Source: Oxytricha trifallax (lineage: Eukaryota; Ciliophora; Spirotrichea; Sporadotrichida; Oxytrichidae). From it: a stretch of DNA of 64,000 nt. Below the pieces are notes generated by a model. It was not told the DNA's origin. It did no database searches and saw nothing but the letters and a program-made list of their open reading frames with translations. Position 1 is the stretch's first letter; each line of letters starts with the position of its first letter. Positions 22,961 through 34,030 of the stretch are shown here, piece by piece. The position numbers and the translations under genes were made by a program. The stretch spans positions 1 through 64,000 of the forward strand of contig ARYC01000579.1 of the NCBI GenBank assembly GCA_000711775.1. Direction: 5' to 3'.

Positions 22961-23000
22961 ATCCCTACGTCAAACTAAATTTTCTGCAGTTTATAAAATC

Positions 23001-25250
23001 ACATAAAAAATGGTTTTTGATATTTTTGCATTCTAAATTTTTCTCAAAATTAATTGTAATGAATGTTCTTACAGCAAAAGAAATCTCTTAAAAAATTTAT
23101 TTTTCATAATTGTTTATGAAGCTTCCCCAAAATGTTATTTACTTTCATTTATATTAAAAATGAAGAAAAAAATTTAATATTGCAAAATAATTTAAGTTAA
23201 AAAATTGATCACCAAGGTTTCAGAATGATTCTGGAACTATCAGAAATTCCAGAATTGTGGGGGGCTCTCTAGTTACATTTTATTTTGTATTTCTCCTGAT
23301 ATTACCGTTATTTACTTGTAAATAATAATTATTTTTAAAGTTTCCAATTAAATTTCAATAAAGCAATATTAATAATAATTATTTATTTATATGTTTTTAC
23401 ATTTCAATTCGAGTACATGTATTTTATATATGTTAAGAAACTTAGCATTTGATATAAATTTATTATAAAAATTCATGAGAAAAAAAAATATTTACATTTT
23501 TTAATATATATCTATAATATTTAAGTGCTGATGGGCTGGTGGAGCCATTGATGTTGAGACTTCGAAAATTGACTGTGTTTGACTGTAATTCTATAAATAT
23601 TCAGAATATATCAAATAACGGGCTCTAGATAGGAGTAAAAATAATTTATTTTTAATAATTAAAGATTACATATAGTAATTTTAAATAATAGTAAAAAAAT
23701 CAATTAATTAAGGCTATTAGAAAAGTAAGACAAAAAGAATTATTTAATTATTAAAATTAATAATTATTAATTGTCTAAAGTTATGAAAATTTATACCGAG
23801 GCTTAAGCAAGCATGATAGTAAATAGGTTTTTACTTCATCCTTTTAATTTCGATGGCGTAAATTAATCATTCACGTAGATTAAAGGAGGCAAGTTCCGAT
23901 ATTAGTTAATACTAACATCTCACCACAATATTGAAAATTAATTAAATTAATATTGTTTTAGGAGATTTGTATTCGCAACATCCATAAAACCAAATTTAAT
24001 TAAATATATTAACTAATTAATCAAATATATCTATATATAAATTAAAGATTATTGCTTGTTTCAAAATTATATATACTAATCATAACAGTTTAAACAACAA
24101 AAAAATTGATACAAAGAGCATCGAGAAAATGTACCTATTAAATTTATTTTAAGCAAGTTGATATATTATATATCATTTTTACCGGGGTTTTGGGCATAAT
24201 TGAGTATTCAATGAAAAAAAGTACGATCAATAGTCCTTAAATTATTAAATCTTTGATAATTGAAAACATGGCCATTGTCGAAATAAATACAAATATATAT
24301 CACTACTTGAAGTTTAAGACTTTTTTTGCTACCTTATGCTAGAATTGTAAAAGTAAAAACTTTTATGTTATGACTAAGCACATGAAAATGCTAAGTTGAA
24401 TTTCTTTGTCGGAATGTTGCACATATCAAATGTTATTCTACAACTCTCCTTTAGATTATTTAACGTGAATTATTCAAAGGCAATATAAGTTAATCTCGAA
24501 TCTACATGAAACAGTCAATGAAATCATGAAAAAGTGACTTTGAAAGGAAGATCTAACCTACTTGATAATTATGTCAAAGTTTTTAATATAGAATACCTTT
24601 ACAAAATTTTTTAATATGTATTATCAATATGTTAAGAAGATTTGCTCATAAATTTTAAGATGATTCTAATATATACTAGGGCAACTTACTTTATTGAGAG
24701 TAAAAGTAAGATAAACATTTAGGATAAATTGAATGAAGTTCAAATCATTTAGTCTATTTTAAGAGATATAATTTAATTATTGAAAAAATACCTATTAATG
24801 CTTTGCCTTTCTATGTGATATGAGCTGTTTCTCAAATAATTAATTTATGAATACATTTGTGTTTGGTAAAATAAATTAATGTATTAACAGTTAATTATGC
24901 TCAAAACTAGAAAAATATGGTTTTATTCAGTTAAAAATTTTTAAAAGCAGAATTTTAATTATGGTAATATTATATTATTTAATACCTACAGCGAGATAAA
25001 TCGATTATAATTTTTGTCAAAATCAACTAAAAAATCGCCAAAAATTAAAATCGACTTAATTGCTATTTGATGCGATCTAGTTAAACCGCGAATAGTAAAA
25101 TACTGCTTATTTTATTTTTTTTCATGAAAAAAAGAATTATATTGTCTAGGTATCAACAAATTAAATGCCAATAAATTAATAATGTATTATTCAATTAAAC
25201 TTAATGTAATTTTCCTACTTAAATGCATTCCTAAAATACTTTAATCTAGT
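23001..25250. other. AT-rich DNA with one zinc-finger-like relic
   Basis: Mostly featureless. Near 24335-24395 the plus strand reads CQNCKSKNFYVMTKHMKM, a possible half-finger, but no kinase motif follows in any frame. Nothing else was recognised. Confidence 0.3.
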
Positions 25251-25858
25251 GTTAAATTCACTCATTGATTTAAAATAAAGGGACTTTATTCAAATGAAAT
25301 TATATAATTGAACGAATAAGGGATGATCTACCATATTAAGTTAGAAGGATTCAGCAGAGAGATTTAATCTTGTCTTACTTTCAAATGATATTTGAACTAC
25401 GTGAAGGACAATTATAAAGTAAGATTAAGCAAATTATTTAGTCAAAACTTAATAATATTAAGTAGTTTGATTAATTTTTATTATATCAAAGTAGCCTATT
25501 TTAAGAATACCAGATTAGGGTTTTTATGATTTTTTAGCGAATAGAGTTTAAATATAGTTTATTTTAAGTTTATATGGCCCAATAAATGACAATTAATATA
25601 TAGATCTACTGTTAAAGTTGCTTGATAGGTGTAATTATTATATTGAATAATTTAATGATTTTAAATTTACACTTCTATAGGAAGGCTGATTCACAAATCA
25701 TTTGCTACTATAAGGTATCATTACCTGTAGCCTTGAATCTGAAAATATAGTATCCTACTTCTAAACCAAAGATACATTTAAAAATTTAACAAGCATCATA
25801 TAGACTATTTTATTAATAAAAAGATAAAAATTTCTTCTGTCAATTTTGTTTCACTTAG

Positions 25859-26455
25859 AGTGCTGTGATATTTCATCACCAATCCCATGTGACTCATAAA
25901 TTTGTTGAATCTATAGCAAACTTATATAAAAAGAATGGAATATTTTTTAAGACAGGCAATCGTATTAAGATGATGATCGACTTTATTGTTCCATTTTATG
26001 AGTTTATTTATTGATTCAATTCAGAAGGTTTAAGTGCATAAAATAAATTTTACATCCGCTGATGTTGCAGTATTGACATTAACTACCATAATTTCAAGGT
26101 CTTGGTATAAGAGAAACAACAGCATAGAAGATTTTATTAAAAAAAATAAGATTTATCTTATGCTATTATTTGTAGAATTATTGAGTTTAATAGGGTCATA
26201 ACTTTTGTTATCCCCTCGCTCTATACAAGACAAAATAGTATTTAAAGTTACTGCAATAATAAGTATGTTGATTAGTTAATAATTTTATTTGTTAACAATT
26301 TATGAGTATTAAGACACAAGGAAGAAATCGGAAAGATTACACATAACAACTGTATTTAATGTTCCCATATGGAAAAGAGTTATATTGGAGTGTTATTAAT
26401 GGACAGTACAAGAAACATCACTTCTACCAATTGATGCATTATTTTAAGGTAAAAA
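25859..26455 (+). pseudogene. TBE transposase relic
   Basis: A first frame reads SAVIFHHQSHVTHKFVESIA, then NLYKKNGIFFKTGNRIKMMI and DFIVPFYEF. This aligns with the TBE transposase segment MFHRKFP...NIYRRNGITFKTVNRVKRVIDFTVPFY. Next, FTSADVAVLTLTTIISRSWY corresponds to the first catalytic block (FIHADEAVFTFNTFINKSWY). The C-terminal block reads FPYGKELYWSVINGQYKK, matching FNGIEFYWSQIKTHYKK. TGA stops and frameshifts lie between the blocks. Confidence 0.65.
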
Positions 26456-26773
26456 AAGTAATTTTATATAGAGTGGTGCTAAAATAGTTAGAGATGAAAA
26501 AGCTAAGTGTGAGTATAGAAAAGAGATTCTTAATATTTCTAAATAAGTTTTGGGAAGAAAGTTTTAAAAGCTAAATATTTTTAAATGTAATGATGAAAAA
26601 TTTTGCAAAAAATTATTTTTAAAAGAATATTTTTTATACATATTATTTTTAAAGGGATATGTTAAACAATAGAAGTGCTTCACAAATTCAGTTTTAATTG
26701 TTATTTTAGACAATAACTATCATTTAATTACGATAAATTTAGATAAAATTAAATTTAAAAGTAATATTATAAT

Positions 26774-27150
26774 GAGTAAAAACTTTTTGAATTTCCAAAA
26801 ATTAATAAATAAAACAAGATATAAAACATTCACACTATTTTAATTCGATTAATTTTAATTATATTAAAATGGCACTTATCTCAAAATCAATGTAATTTCG
26901 AGAGAAGTGCCGAACAAATTAATTAAATAACATTTTATTTATTGTTTTTTTTTAAAATTAAATTTAATTTTTAAAAAAAACAATAAATAAAATGTTATTT
27001 AATTAATTTGTTCGGCACGTCTCTCGAAATTACATTGATTTTGAGATAAGTGCCATTTTAATATAATTAAAATTAATCGAATTAAAATAGTGTGAATGTT
27101 TTATATCTTGTTTATTTATTAATTTTTGGAAATTCAAAAAGTTTTTACTC
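26774..27150. mobile_element. Foldback element, 377 bp, AAT duplication
   Basis: It begins GAGTAAAAACTTTTTGAATT and ends AATTCAAAAAGTTTTTACTC. The arms stay complementary nearly to the centre, around 26960, including the distinctive CGAGAGAAGTGCCGAACAAA block and its mirror (one or two differences). AAT flanks both ends (26771-26773, 27151-27153), fitting an ANT duplication. No coding capacity. Confidence 0.85.
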
Positions 27151-28047
27151 AATGTATAAAGTTTAAAGCTATTTTTAATATAAAAGCACAATTTTTATAA
27201 AAGTATTTTTTAAGTGTCTGCACCAAATTTCCTTTTAAAATGTAGAAAATTAAAATAAATTTTATTTTCCAGCAAATTTTTCTAAGATATTTTTTATCTT
27301 AGCATAAGGCAGGAAAGTTTCCCTCAAGTCTTAGATTTAAACGAATGAATAAGTTCACAATTATATATTAGCTCTAATGTGTCTTGGCCTTTTCCTCCTC
27401 TTAAGGCTTGCTTGAGTTTATGATATTTTCTTTTAGTGTCAGTTACTGCATCTATGTTTATCTCATTAGTAATTTTATAAATCTTGTAGAGGAGTATTAA
27501 ACTCAATTCATGCTAAGATTAAGACTATTTCTTTCTGTTTAATTGGCTGCTCTCTTTTATCTAGTATAAAGAAGTATCAATTTTTTCTATAAGTTAATAA
27601 TCAAAGCTTAATTAAGATGAATGCATGCTTCTGCTGTTCCCTCAATCAGCTAACAATGAATTTCATTCTTTGTTTCTTTTTTTCTATGGAGAAATGCTGT
27701 AGTGTTTCTTTTGAGCTTATTTAAATAACTTCATTTAGGTACTAAATTATCAGAGTTTCATGAACATTTTAAATTATGTTATTTTTTTTAATGGAAACTT
27801 ATTAAAGAGTTGTAATTTGAAAGAAAATAAATAGCAAAATTTGGTTCTCGAAGATTATCATAGATTTTTTATTGTTATTTTAGGGTAGTTAAGTATCTAT
27901 ATCATCTTTATTTCATAAGTTTTATAAGCTTTTTTCAATCTCTTAACAACGCTTTTAAGAATGAAATTTCTTTTCCTTCCTATTTTGCTATATATAATCA
28001 AATTATGGTTATTAGGTTAATTTTAAGTGAAAAAATATATTGCTATG

Positions 28048-28134
28048 TCAAGCATTTGAAAAGATATTATAAATTCTTTTCCTATTAAATCTTGAGATTA
28101 TATTCTCTTTAAATGCATCATTCACAGACTCCAT
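28048..28134 (-). pseudogene. Possible TBE 22-kDa N-terminal relic
   Basis: A minus-strand frame reads MESVNDAFKENIISRFNRKR then ends at SNA. It resembles the TBE start MESMNDAIKE...RFRSKEDL in the outer element at 49323. The similarity is short, and the remaining 150 residues are not convincingly present, although minus-strand open frames continue at 27324-27506. Its place between a transposase and a kinase relic supports the call. Confidence 0.4.
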
Positions 28135-28910
28135 CTTACTTCTTGTTTTTATAATATTTTTTATGAAATTTAAAACTATAGATATCCATTCTAAGTGACT
28201 ATGCTTATTATGGTCATCAACCTGAATCAGATAAAAAGAAAAAAATTGGAGAAAAAAATTATTCAAAGTTTCAGAGTTTACTTCAATTTTAGTCAAACTT
28301 TCTCTATTAACTTACTTTTTATAAAAATTAACTTAATTAGGTTGTAGTTTTACTGTATTTATTTCTAAATAAGGAGATTTAATTAGAGTTCAAATTAGTA
28401 TTAGCTGGTGCATTGAATTAAAAAGGCTTATACCATAATATCTCTATAACATCATGAGGAGCAAAACTTTTTGCATTAAATGAATAAATTATTTATAAGA
28501 TAAAACCCCAAGAGTATTTTTTTGAATTAAGTTGAATTTGAATTTGAAATAAATACTATATTTTTATTATTATAAAAACTTTGGTTGCTTTCTGCAAATT
28601 TATTAAAGTACTAATATATATATATATATAGATATAGGGGTCTTCAAAAATCAAAAAGCTACCAACTTTTGAGGCCTGATCTGATTAAATTTTATTTTAG
28701 TATATTAAGCCTTAATTATTATAATATATACACCCCAGTCCAAACAAAGATGCTGAGCCCAGATAATACAGTATCGCACGAGATCATTCCCTTCCTATCG
28801 TCGCCATCGGTGGAGTTAAACCCCCAGCTCCTCCTACCAATCCTGTGCGCCGCCCTCGAGCCCTCCCACACCCACACGCCGCCATCTTTGGGACGAGACT
28901 CAAATGCTTA

Positions 28911-29717
28911 ATGGAAAACCTGTCTGTTGGTTGGAGATCCTACAAGGAGATGCAAGACATGGTGGATGCCATCTTTGGCAGGAACGTGACCAGCCACTAC
29001 CAAGAGATGGTCAACAGCAGCATCGAGCTACAACTATCCTTGCGCAAGCTCACCTTCCCCAGAGAAGCGACATATCAATCAGAGAGACTACATGACGATA
29101 CTAGAGAGGAAACCTTGAGAATAAGGGTAGCAGTACCTATTAGTGAAGACGCGACCGAGGTCGGAGGTGGGGGCCTCTCAGACTTCTTATTGAATAGAAC
29201 TCCAACGGCTCTGCTGCGAAAACCCAAAGATGAGACATTGCCACTCTCAACAGACCAAATGGAGCGGACGCCCTCAGAGGGAAAAGGCCAAGAATGTGCA
29301 GATTCTTAGTCTTGTACTTCATCAGTGGGCTGCCTGTCTCCAGACCTGCATCGATAACTGAACGAATTACTAGAAAAAATAAAACAACCTAAGAAATAAC
29401 GGACAAATCCCTCACGGTCACTCAACTAGTAATCTAGGGACCAACAGATCTTTAAAAAGCCCTGCAAAAGGCCAACTGATAAAGACCTCCAGGAGATATT
29501 CATAAGAGCCCTCCTCGGCCAGCGACACCTACACTTTCACGGATTTCCTCTGGTGCTATTACGATTTCATTTAGAGATTTCCTCTAATCTAGAGAAGTTT
29601 AACTTAGTAGCCTTAGGAGAAAATCTTATACAGATCAAGCAGATCTTCCTGAGCCACTCCCCTAGAAAGACCTTCCAGGCACCCCCGCTGACTATTATTT
29701 CTTACCCCTAATTGTGA
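28911..29717 (+). CDS. GC-rich ORF, 268 residues, unknown function
   Basis: With TAA/TAG as Gln the frame is open from 28680 to the TGA at 29715-29717. The first ATG is at 28911 (MENLSVGWRSYKEMQDMVDA, then IFGRNVTSHYQEMVNSSIEL). Later parts read LSDFLLNRTPTALLRKPKDE and LEKFNLVALGENLIQIKQIF. Four reassigned codons or more occur in frame. GC content is far above the rest of the window, and codon use differs from the TBE genes. Downstream, two more open GC-rich blocks (29873-30030 and 30157-30450) look like further exons or macronuclear-destined segments of the same gene. No family was recognised. Other frames over 29400-29700 are also open, so the frame assignment there is uncertain. Confidence 0.5.
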
Positions 29718-29872
29718 CATGGGGTCGATCACCTGGGCATTTACTCCTTCCTTGGTCGATGCTCTGAAGCACCTGAGCCTCAAGGAGGTCTGAATGGGTT
29801 AGTTTATTTACCAATTACCATTGGGGGATCATCAATTAATCAATTAGATATATTTATTTATTTTTTTATTTT

Positions 29873-30033
29873 AGAGAAAAAGAAAATCGAGCGCAAGGCC
29901 GTTAGGGCGTGTGCTGTGTGCCCAGAGCACCCAAGTTCCCCCTAGTTTTCGAAGGGCTACAAAATGATCTTAAGATGGTCCCTCTAGCTCAACATTTCCT
30001 AAAAAACTCGAAGGCAAAAAAGTCTGGGAGATT
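29873..30033 (+). CDS. Possible second exon/segment of the GC-rich gene
   Basis: The block follows an acceptor-like TTTTTATTTTAG, with GTTAGTTTATTT some 75 bases upstream as a possible donor. It reads EKKKIERKAVRACAVCPEHP, then SSPQFSKGYKMILRWSL, and ends GDF before GTAAGTTTAAAA, a strong donor-like sequence. TAG and TAA occur in frame. The CAVCPEH cluster could bind metal, but nothing further supports that. The intervening DNA could equally be short internal eliminated sequences. Confidence 0.4.
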
Positions 30034-30156
30034 TTGTAAGTTTAAAAATTTGATCGTTTAATAGTTTAAATTAAGGGTTTAATTATCGTTTAAACAGCTA
30101 CCCTATTTTAATTAATTAAGATTTAAACATTAAAACTTAAATTAGAATATAGAAAA

Positions 30157-30450
30157 TGGAGTACTCCCACTGCACCAGACCCTATCAGGGAGACCCACGC
30201 CAGAATCGCCAAGATCGTCTCCTACTATGAATAGATCAGGACCAAGCAATACATCCCTCCCTTCGACAGCATTGTGGGCGAGGACGAGGCCGCCCCTGAG
30301 GGTCGCGAGGAGGTCGAGGTGGCTTGGCATTGGTTCCTCAGTGTATCTCCCACTTACAAGTAAAGGCTCCTGCAGAGATCCCTAAGTCACAGCTCCATAA
30401 GGGAGGTCTGGCCACTAGCCTGCATCCACGACAGAGAAACATCTTCCTGA
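30157..30450 (+). CDS. Possible third exon/segment of the GC-rich gene
   Basis: After an AT-rich gap with acceptor-like AGAATATAG, the plus frame reads PIRETHARIAKIVSYYEQIR, then TKQYIPPFDSIVGEDEAAPE, then REEVEVAWHWFLSVSPTYK. It uses TAG and TAA as Gln and stops with TGA at 30448-30450. The composition is convincingly protein-like. The splice phase between this block and the previous one does not fit the most obvious sites, so the true junction is unresolved. Confidence 0.45.
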
Positions 30451-31487
30451 TCAGGGATGGGACGAACAGCTTCTTGGAACTGGGATGGTTCTTGTATATA
30501 TTCGTATCTAAATATATATTTTCACTTTTCACCCATTCTGTATTTCTCCTAATGGGTTTTCACTTTTTCTAATTATATATTATTTCAAGATTTGCATATT
30601 AATTTTTACAACCCACGATTGCTCCAAAAATTACTCTTGGGGTTTTATCTCGAAAATTGGTGGTTATAAAACAAATGTATCCCTCACTATATTCATTAAA
30701 CCTTTCAAAATTCTTGAGATTATGATCTTACTCGAATTAACAGTAAAATTTCGCATAAGTTGTATAATTATGAATATTATTTAGTATATTATCACCAACT
30801 TGCTTAAAAGCCGCATTGCTTGGCAAAGCCAGTAAAAGCTATCTTTCATGAATCAAAAGAAAAAATGAGAATTGCGATGGCACTAAATTGAACAAACCTG
30901 AAAATCTCTAACCTTTAGTTTTAGACTTTAAATACTAATTCTATTGCTAAATAATGCAGAGCTAAGAAATTGAACTCTAAGTACCCAAAAAATTGTGAAA
31001 TTGGATTTCTGATTAAAAAAAAGAAATAAAAGAATTAAATTTAGTGAAGAGTATGAAATAAATTTACCTAAAAAATCTTATCTCGGGCATAATATTTTAG
31101 AACAGCACTCAAACAAGATCAAGATATATTTTAAGTATAACAAAATAATAGATTTAAATAATTATTTCTGCCCTTACTGCATTAATGAATTCAATCAGTC
31201 AAAGGAATTAAAAGTTTACATTCAAAAACATTATGGTAAAAATATGAGGTAACAGATCATAAAATTAGTGAGGTTTTTATATAAAAATATAAACAAAAGG
31301 CTATTTAGAATCTTTTTTTTGTTGTTGAAACATTTGACTTACTATTTGAAGCTGGATTTTCAATCAAAGAGTTCAGATAGAAAAATTATAGTAGATAGAT
31401 ACATCATTTCCTCTGAGAAAGTGAAAATCACACTGAACTTAATACTCTAAAATATCCAATTTTAAATGTAATTATGCTTAAAGAATG

Positions 31488-32134
31488 GGGTGGTACCTCT
31501 CTCAAGCCCCCACTATAGTAAATAATAAAATAAAATCAATATTAATCTCAACAACCAAATTTATGTCAAAAATCAAGAATTTTATAACCAAAAATCTTAA
31601 TCAAAACTCTCTGAGGCAATATAATTTCAAAAGATTATCGATTTATAATAAATAATTATATTTATAAATGTTTTTATTCATTTTATTATGTGAATATTTT
31701 CCAAATAATTTCCCATTTTATCTTATAATATTTTTATCCAGAAACTTGGAGACAATTTAAAGTTTACTTTCAAAGTTACAAAAAATAGAATTATAAAAAA
31801 ATAATAAATTGGTCTTACATATTTTTTTATAATTCTATTTTTTGTAACTTTGAAAGTAAACTTTAAATTGTCTCCAAGTTTCTGGATAAAAATATTATAA
31901 GATAAAATGGGAAATTATTTGGAAAATATTCACATAATAAAATGAATAAAAACATTTATAAATATAATTATTTATTATAAATCGATAATCTTTTGAAATT
32001 ATATTGCCTCAGAGAGTTTTGATTAAGATTTTTGGTTATAAAATTCTTGATTTTTGACATAAATTTGGTTGTTGAGATTAATATTGATTTTATTTTATTA
32101 ATACTATAGTGGGAGCTTGAGAGAGGTATCCCTC
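31488..32134. mobile_element. Foldback element, 647 bp, 8-bp duplication AAAGAATG
   Basis: A nearly perfect palindrome centred near 31811. The left end is GGGTGGTACCTCTCTCAAGC and the right end is GCTTGAGAGAGGTATCCCTC. The octamer AAAGAATG lies directly outside both ends (31480-31487 and 32135-32142). The insertion splits the kinase relic, so it is younger than the relic. The loop is only about 20 bases. No coding capacity. Confidence 0.9.
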
Positions 32135-32681
32135 AAAGAATGTAAGGAAAATTATCTTATACTTGAGGAGAAGTCTGAGATAAAAGTTAAAACTGAAAAG
32201 CAGTAAACTTACAAGATTTATGCATTTAACCACTTTAAATGGGATTGAAAGTTTCAAATGGAATTTACTAAAGCAGGGAGACACAGAGCAGATTTATAGT
32301 TGAGTTTGATGCAATTGTGCTTGCTCGAGATCATGCAGCTTCTCTCGTCTCTCACAATACTAAATGACTTAATAGACTTCATTCAGGATTAAAGGTTTTC
32401 AAAGTAGATATCTCATTTTATTACTAAGTTTGCAAAGGTATAGATGATCTTCATACTTCAGGATATGTACACAGAGATTTGAAGCATGAAAATATTATGA
32501 ATTCTATTAGAAATAATCGATTTAATAATATCTTAGTAAGATGAAGCTTGTGAAATTGGTAACATTCGAGTACTTCTGGATACTTTCCAGAGATGGGACT
32601 GGAGAGATGAAATTTTTATGAGGTATATTTAGGCTCTTTCCATCATATTTGAAGAATGCGATATGTCATGAAATGATTACT

Positions 32682-33908
32682 GTTCCAACCGAGACCCCCT
32701 CCCACCCCCCTCCCAGGTCTAAAACGAGAACCCCCATCCCACCCTAACTAGACCCCCCTCCCACCTCAATAACATCCCTATTCATATGAAAACTTAGATC
32801 CTCGATGTTTTAATCATTTTCCACATGACATCTAGATCTCATTTTTAATATACATAAAAATATCTTTTGCAAAAATTTTCTCAATCATTCAAATACTTTT
32901 CTTTTCTTTAGTTTAACATCTTTCACTACGTCCGTATACTATTTTGTTTATATGCTCCCATAGGAAATTAATAAAATATATTTCAATTTACTCGTGAATA
33001 ATATAATTAAAAAGATTTTGAGCCAACAAACTCATTAAACTATGTATAATAATCACAGAACTAAATTTAAATAAACATGTATTCACTTTAATAGTCTATA
33101 TTCGAATTTAATTAATTTTTTATTGCATTGCTTTTCCAATTATTCTATAATTACTACCCATTAACATTTATAAAGTAACTAATTTATAGTTATGGAAAAA
33201 TTGGATATGAAAGTATATTAAAAATAAAAACCAATTTTATTCACTATAATCATAAACTAGTTTGTAAAAGGATTGATTTAAGTATAAACAACTTCTTTTT
33301 AATAAAATAAGATAGCTTTAAAACTGAATTTTGATTATAGTGAATAAAAATTGGTTTTATTTACTTTTAATTATACTTTCATATCAATTTTTCCATAACT
33401 ATAATTAGTTACTTTTATAAATGTTAATGGTAGTAATTATAGAATAATTGGGAAAACAATGCAATAAAAAATTAATTAAATTCGAATATAGACTATTAAA
33501 GTGAATACATGTTTATTTAAATTTAGTTCTGTGATTATTATACATAGTTTAATGAGTTTGTTGGCTCAAAATCTTTTTAATTATATTATTCACGAGTAAA
33601 TTGAAATATATTTTATTAATTTCCTATGGGAGCATATAAACAAAATAGTATACGGACGTAGTGAAAGATGTTAAACTAAAGAAAAGAAAAGTATTTGAAT
33701 GATTGAGAAAATTTTTGCAAAAGATATTTTTATGTATATTAAAAATGAGATCTAGATGTCATGTGGAAAATGATTAAAACATCGAGGATCTAAGTTTTCA
33801 TATGAATAGGGATGTTATTGAGGTGGGAGGGGGGTCTAGTTAGGGTGGGATGGGGGTTCTCGTTTTAGACCCTGGGAGGGGGGTGGGAGAGGGGGTCTCG
33901 GTTGGAAC
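32682..33908. mobile_element. Large palindromic element, 1.23 kb
   Basis: The arms are each about 600 bp. The ends are GTTCCAACCGAGACCCCCTC and its complement GGGGTCTCGGTTGGAAC. The first ~120 bases of each arm are pyrimidine/purine-rich, with repeated CCCCCTCCCACC units; the inner part is AT-rich. GATTACT occurs on both sides (32675-32681 and 33910-33916) and the eighth base differs (T versus A), so a 7-8 bp duplication is likely. It interrupts the same kinase relic as the previous element. Confidence 0.88.
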
Positions 33909-34030
33909 AGATTACTACTGCTGTGAATGAGAAAAATATTCAAACCAGAGAAAACAGCGCCATCTTCAATAGAATATGATTAAAGGTAAAATGAGAGAAA
34001 TGTCTTAGTAAATTATTCTAAAGTCTAACA

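Larger units (their letters stand above)
18900..23000 (+). mobile_element. Divergent, decayed TBE-family transposon
   Basis: Three genes keep the TBE order and orientation: transposase (+, 19310-20166), 22-kDa homologue (-, 20586-21094) and zinc-finger/kinase (+, 21484-22960). Protein similarity to the canonical TBEs is low but collinear. No C4A4 terminal repeat was found, so the boundaries are approximate. A second copy of the same transposase type begins near 63180. This may be a separate TBE subfamily or an older relative. Confidence 0.7.
25300..34030 (+). mobile_element. Very old TBE-family remnant with later insertions
   Basis: The order is again transposase relic (+, 25859-26455), 22-kDa-like relic (-, 28048-28134) and zinc-finger/kinase relic (+, 31020-34030). 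Foldback elements at 26774-27150, 31488-32134 and 32682-33908 and a GC-rich gene-like block at 28680-30450 lie within it. No terminal repeats could be found, so the unity of the element is inferred from gene order alone. The pieces could come from more than one copy. Confidence 0.45.
31020..34030 (+). pseudogene. TBE zinc-finger/kinase relic split by two foldback elements
   Basis: The segment KIKIYFKYNKIIDLNNYFCP, then YCINEFNQSKELKVYIQKHY (about 31105-31230) corresponds to the linker and second finger of the TBE 57-kDa protein. After the foldback at 31488-32134, the catalytic loop appears as GYVHRDLKHENIMNS near 32461-32505. Further on, EECDMS-TGA-NDY is interrupted by the palindrome at 32682-33908. 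The frame continues after it as YCCE...KMREMSQQI, matching NEYYSTRCEK...QMAEQI in the intact outer kinase. The coding sequence is frame-shifted in several places. Confidence 0.65.

Noticed and set aside
28845..28845. GTG as a start codon for the GC-rich ORF
   Set aside because: Ciliates initiate at ATG. The first in-frame ATG is at 28911, although the frame is open further upstream.
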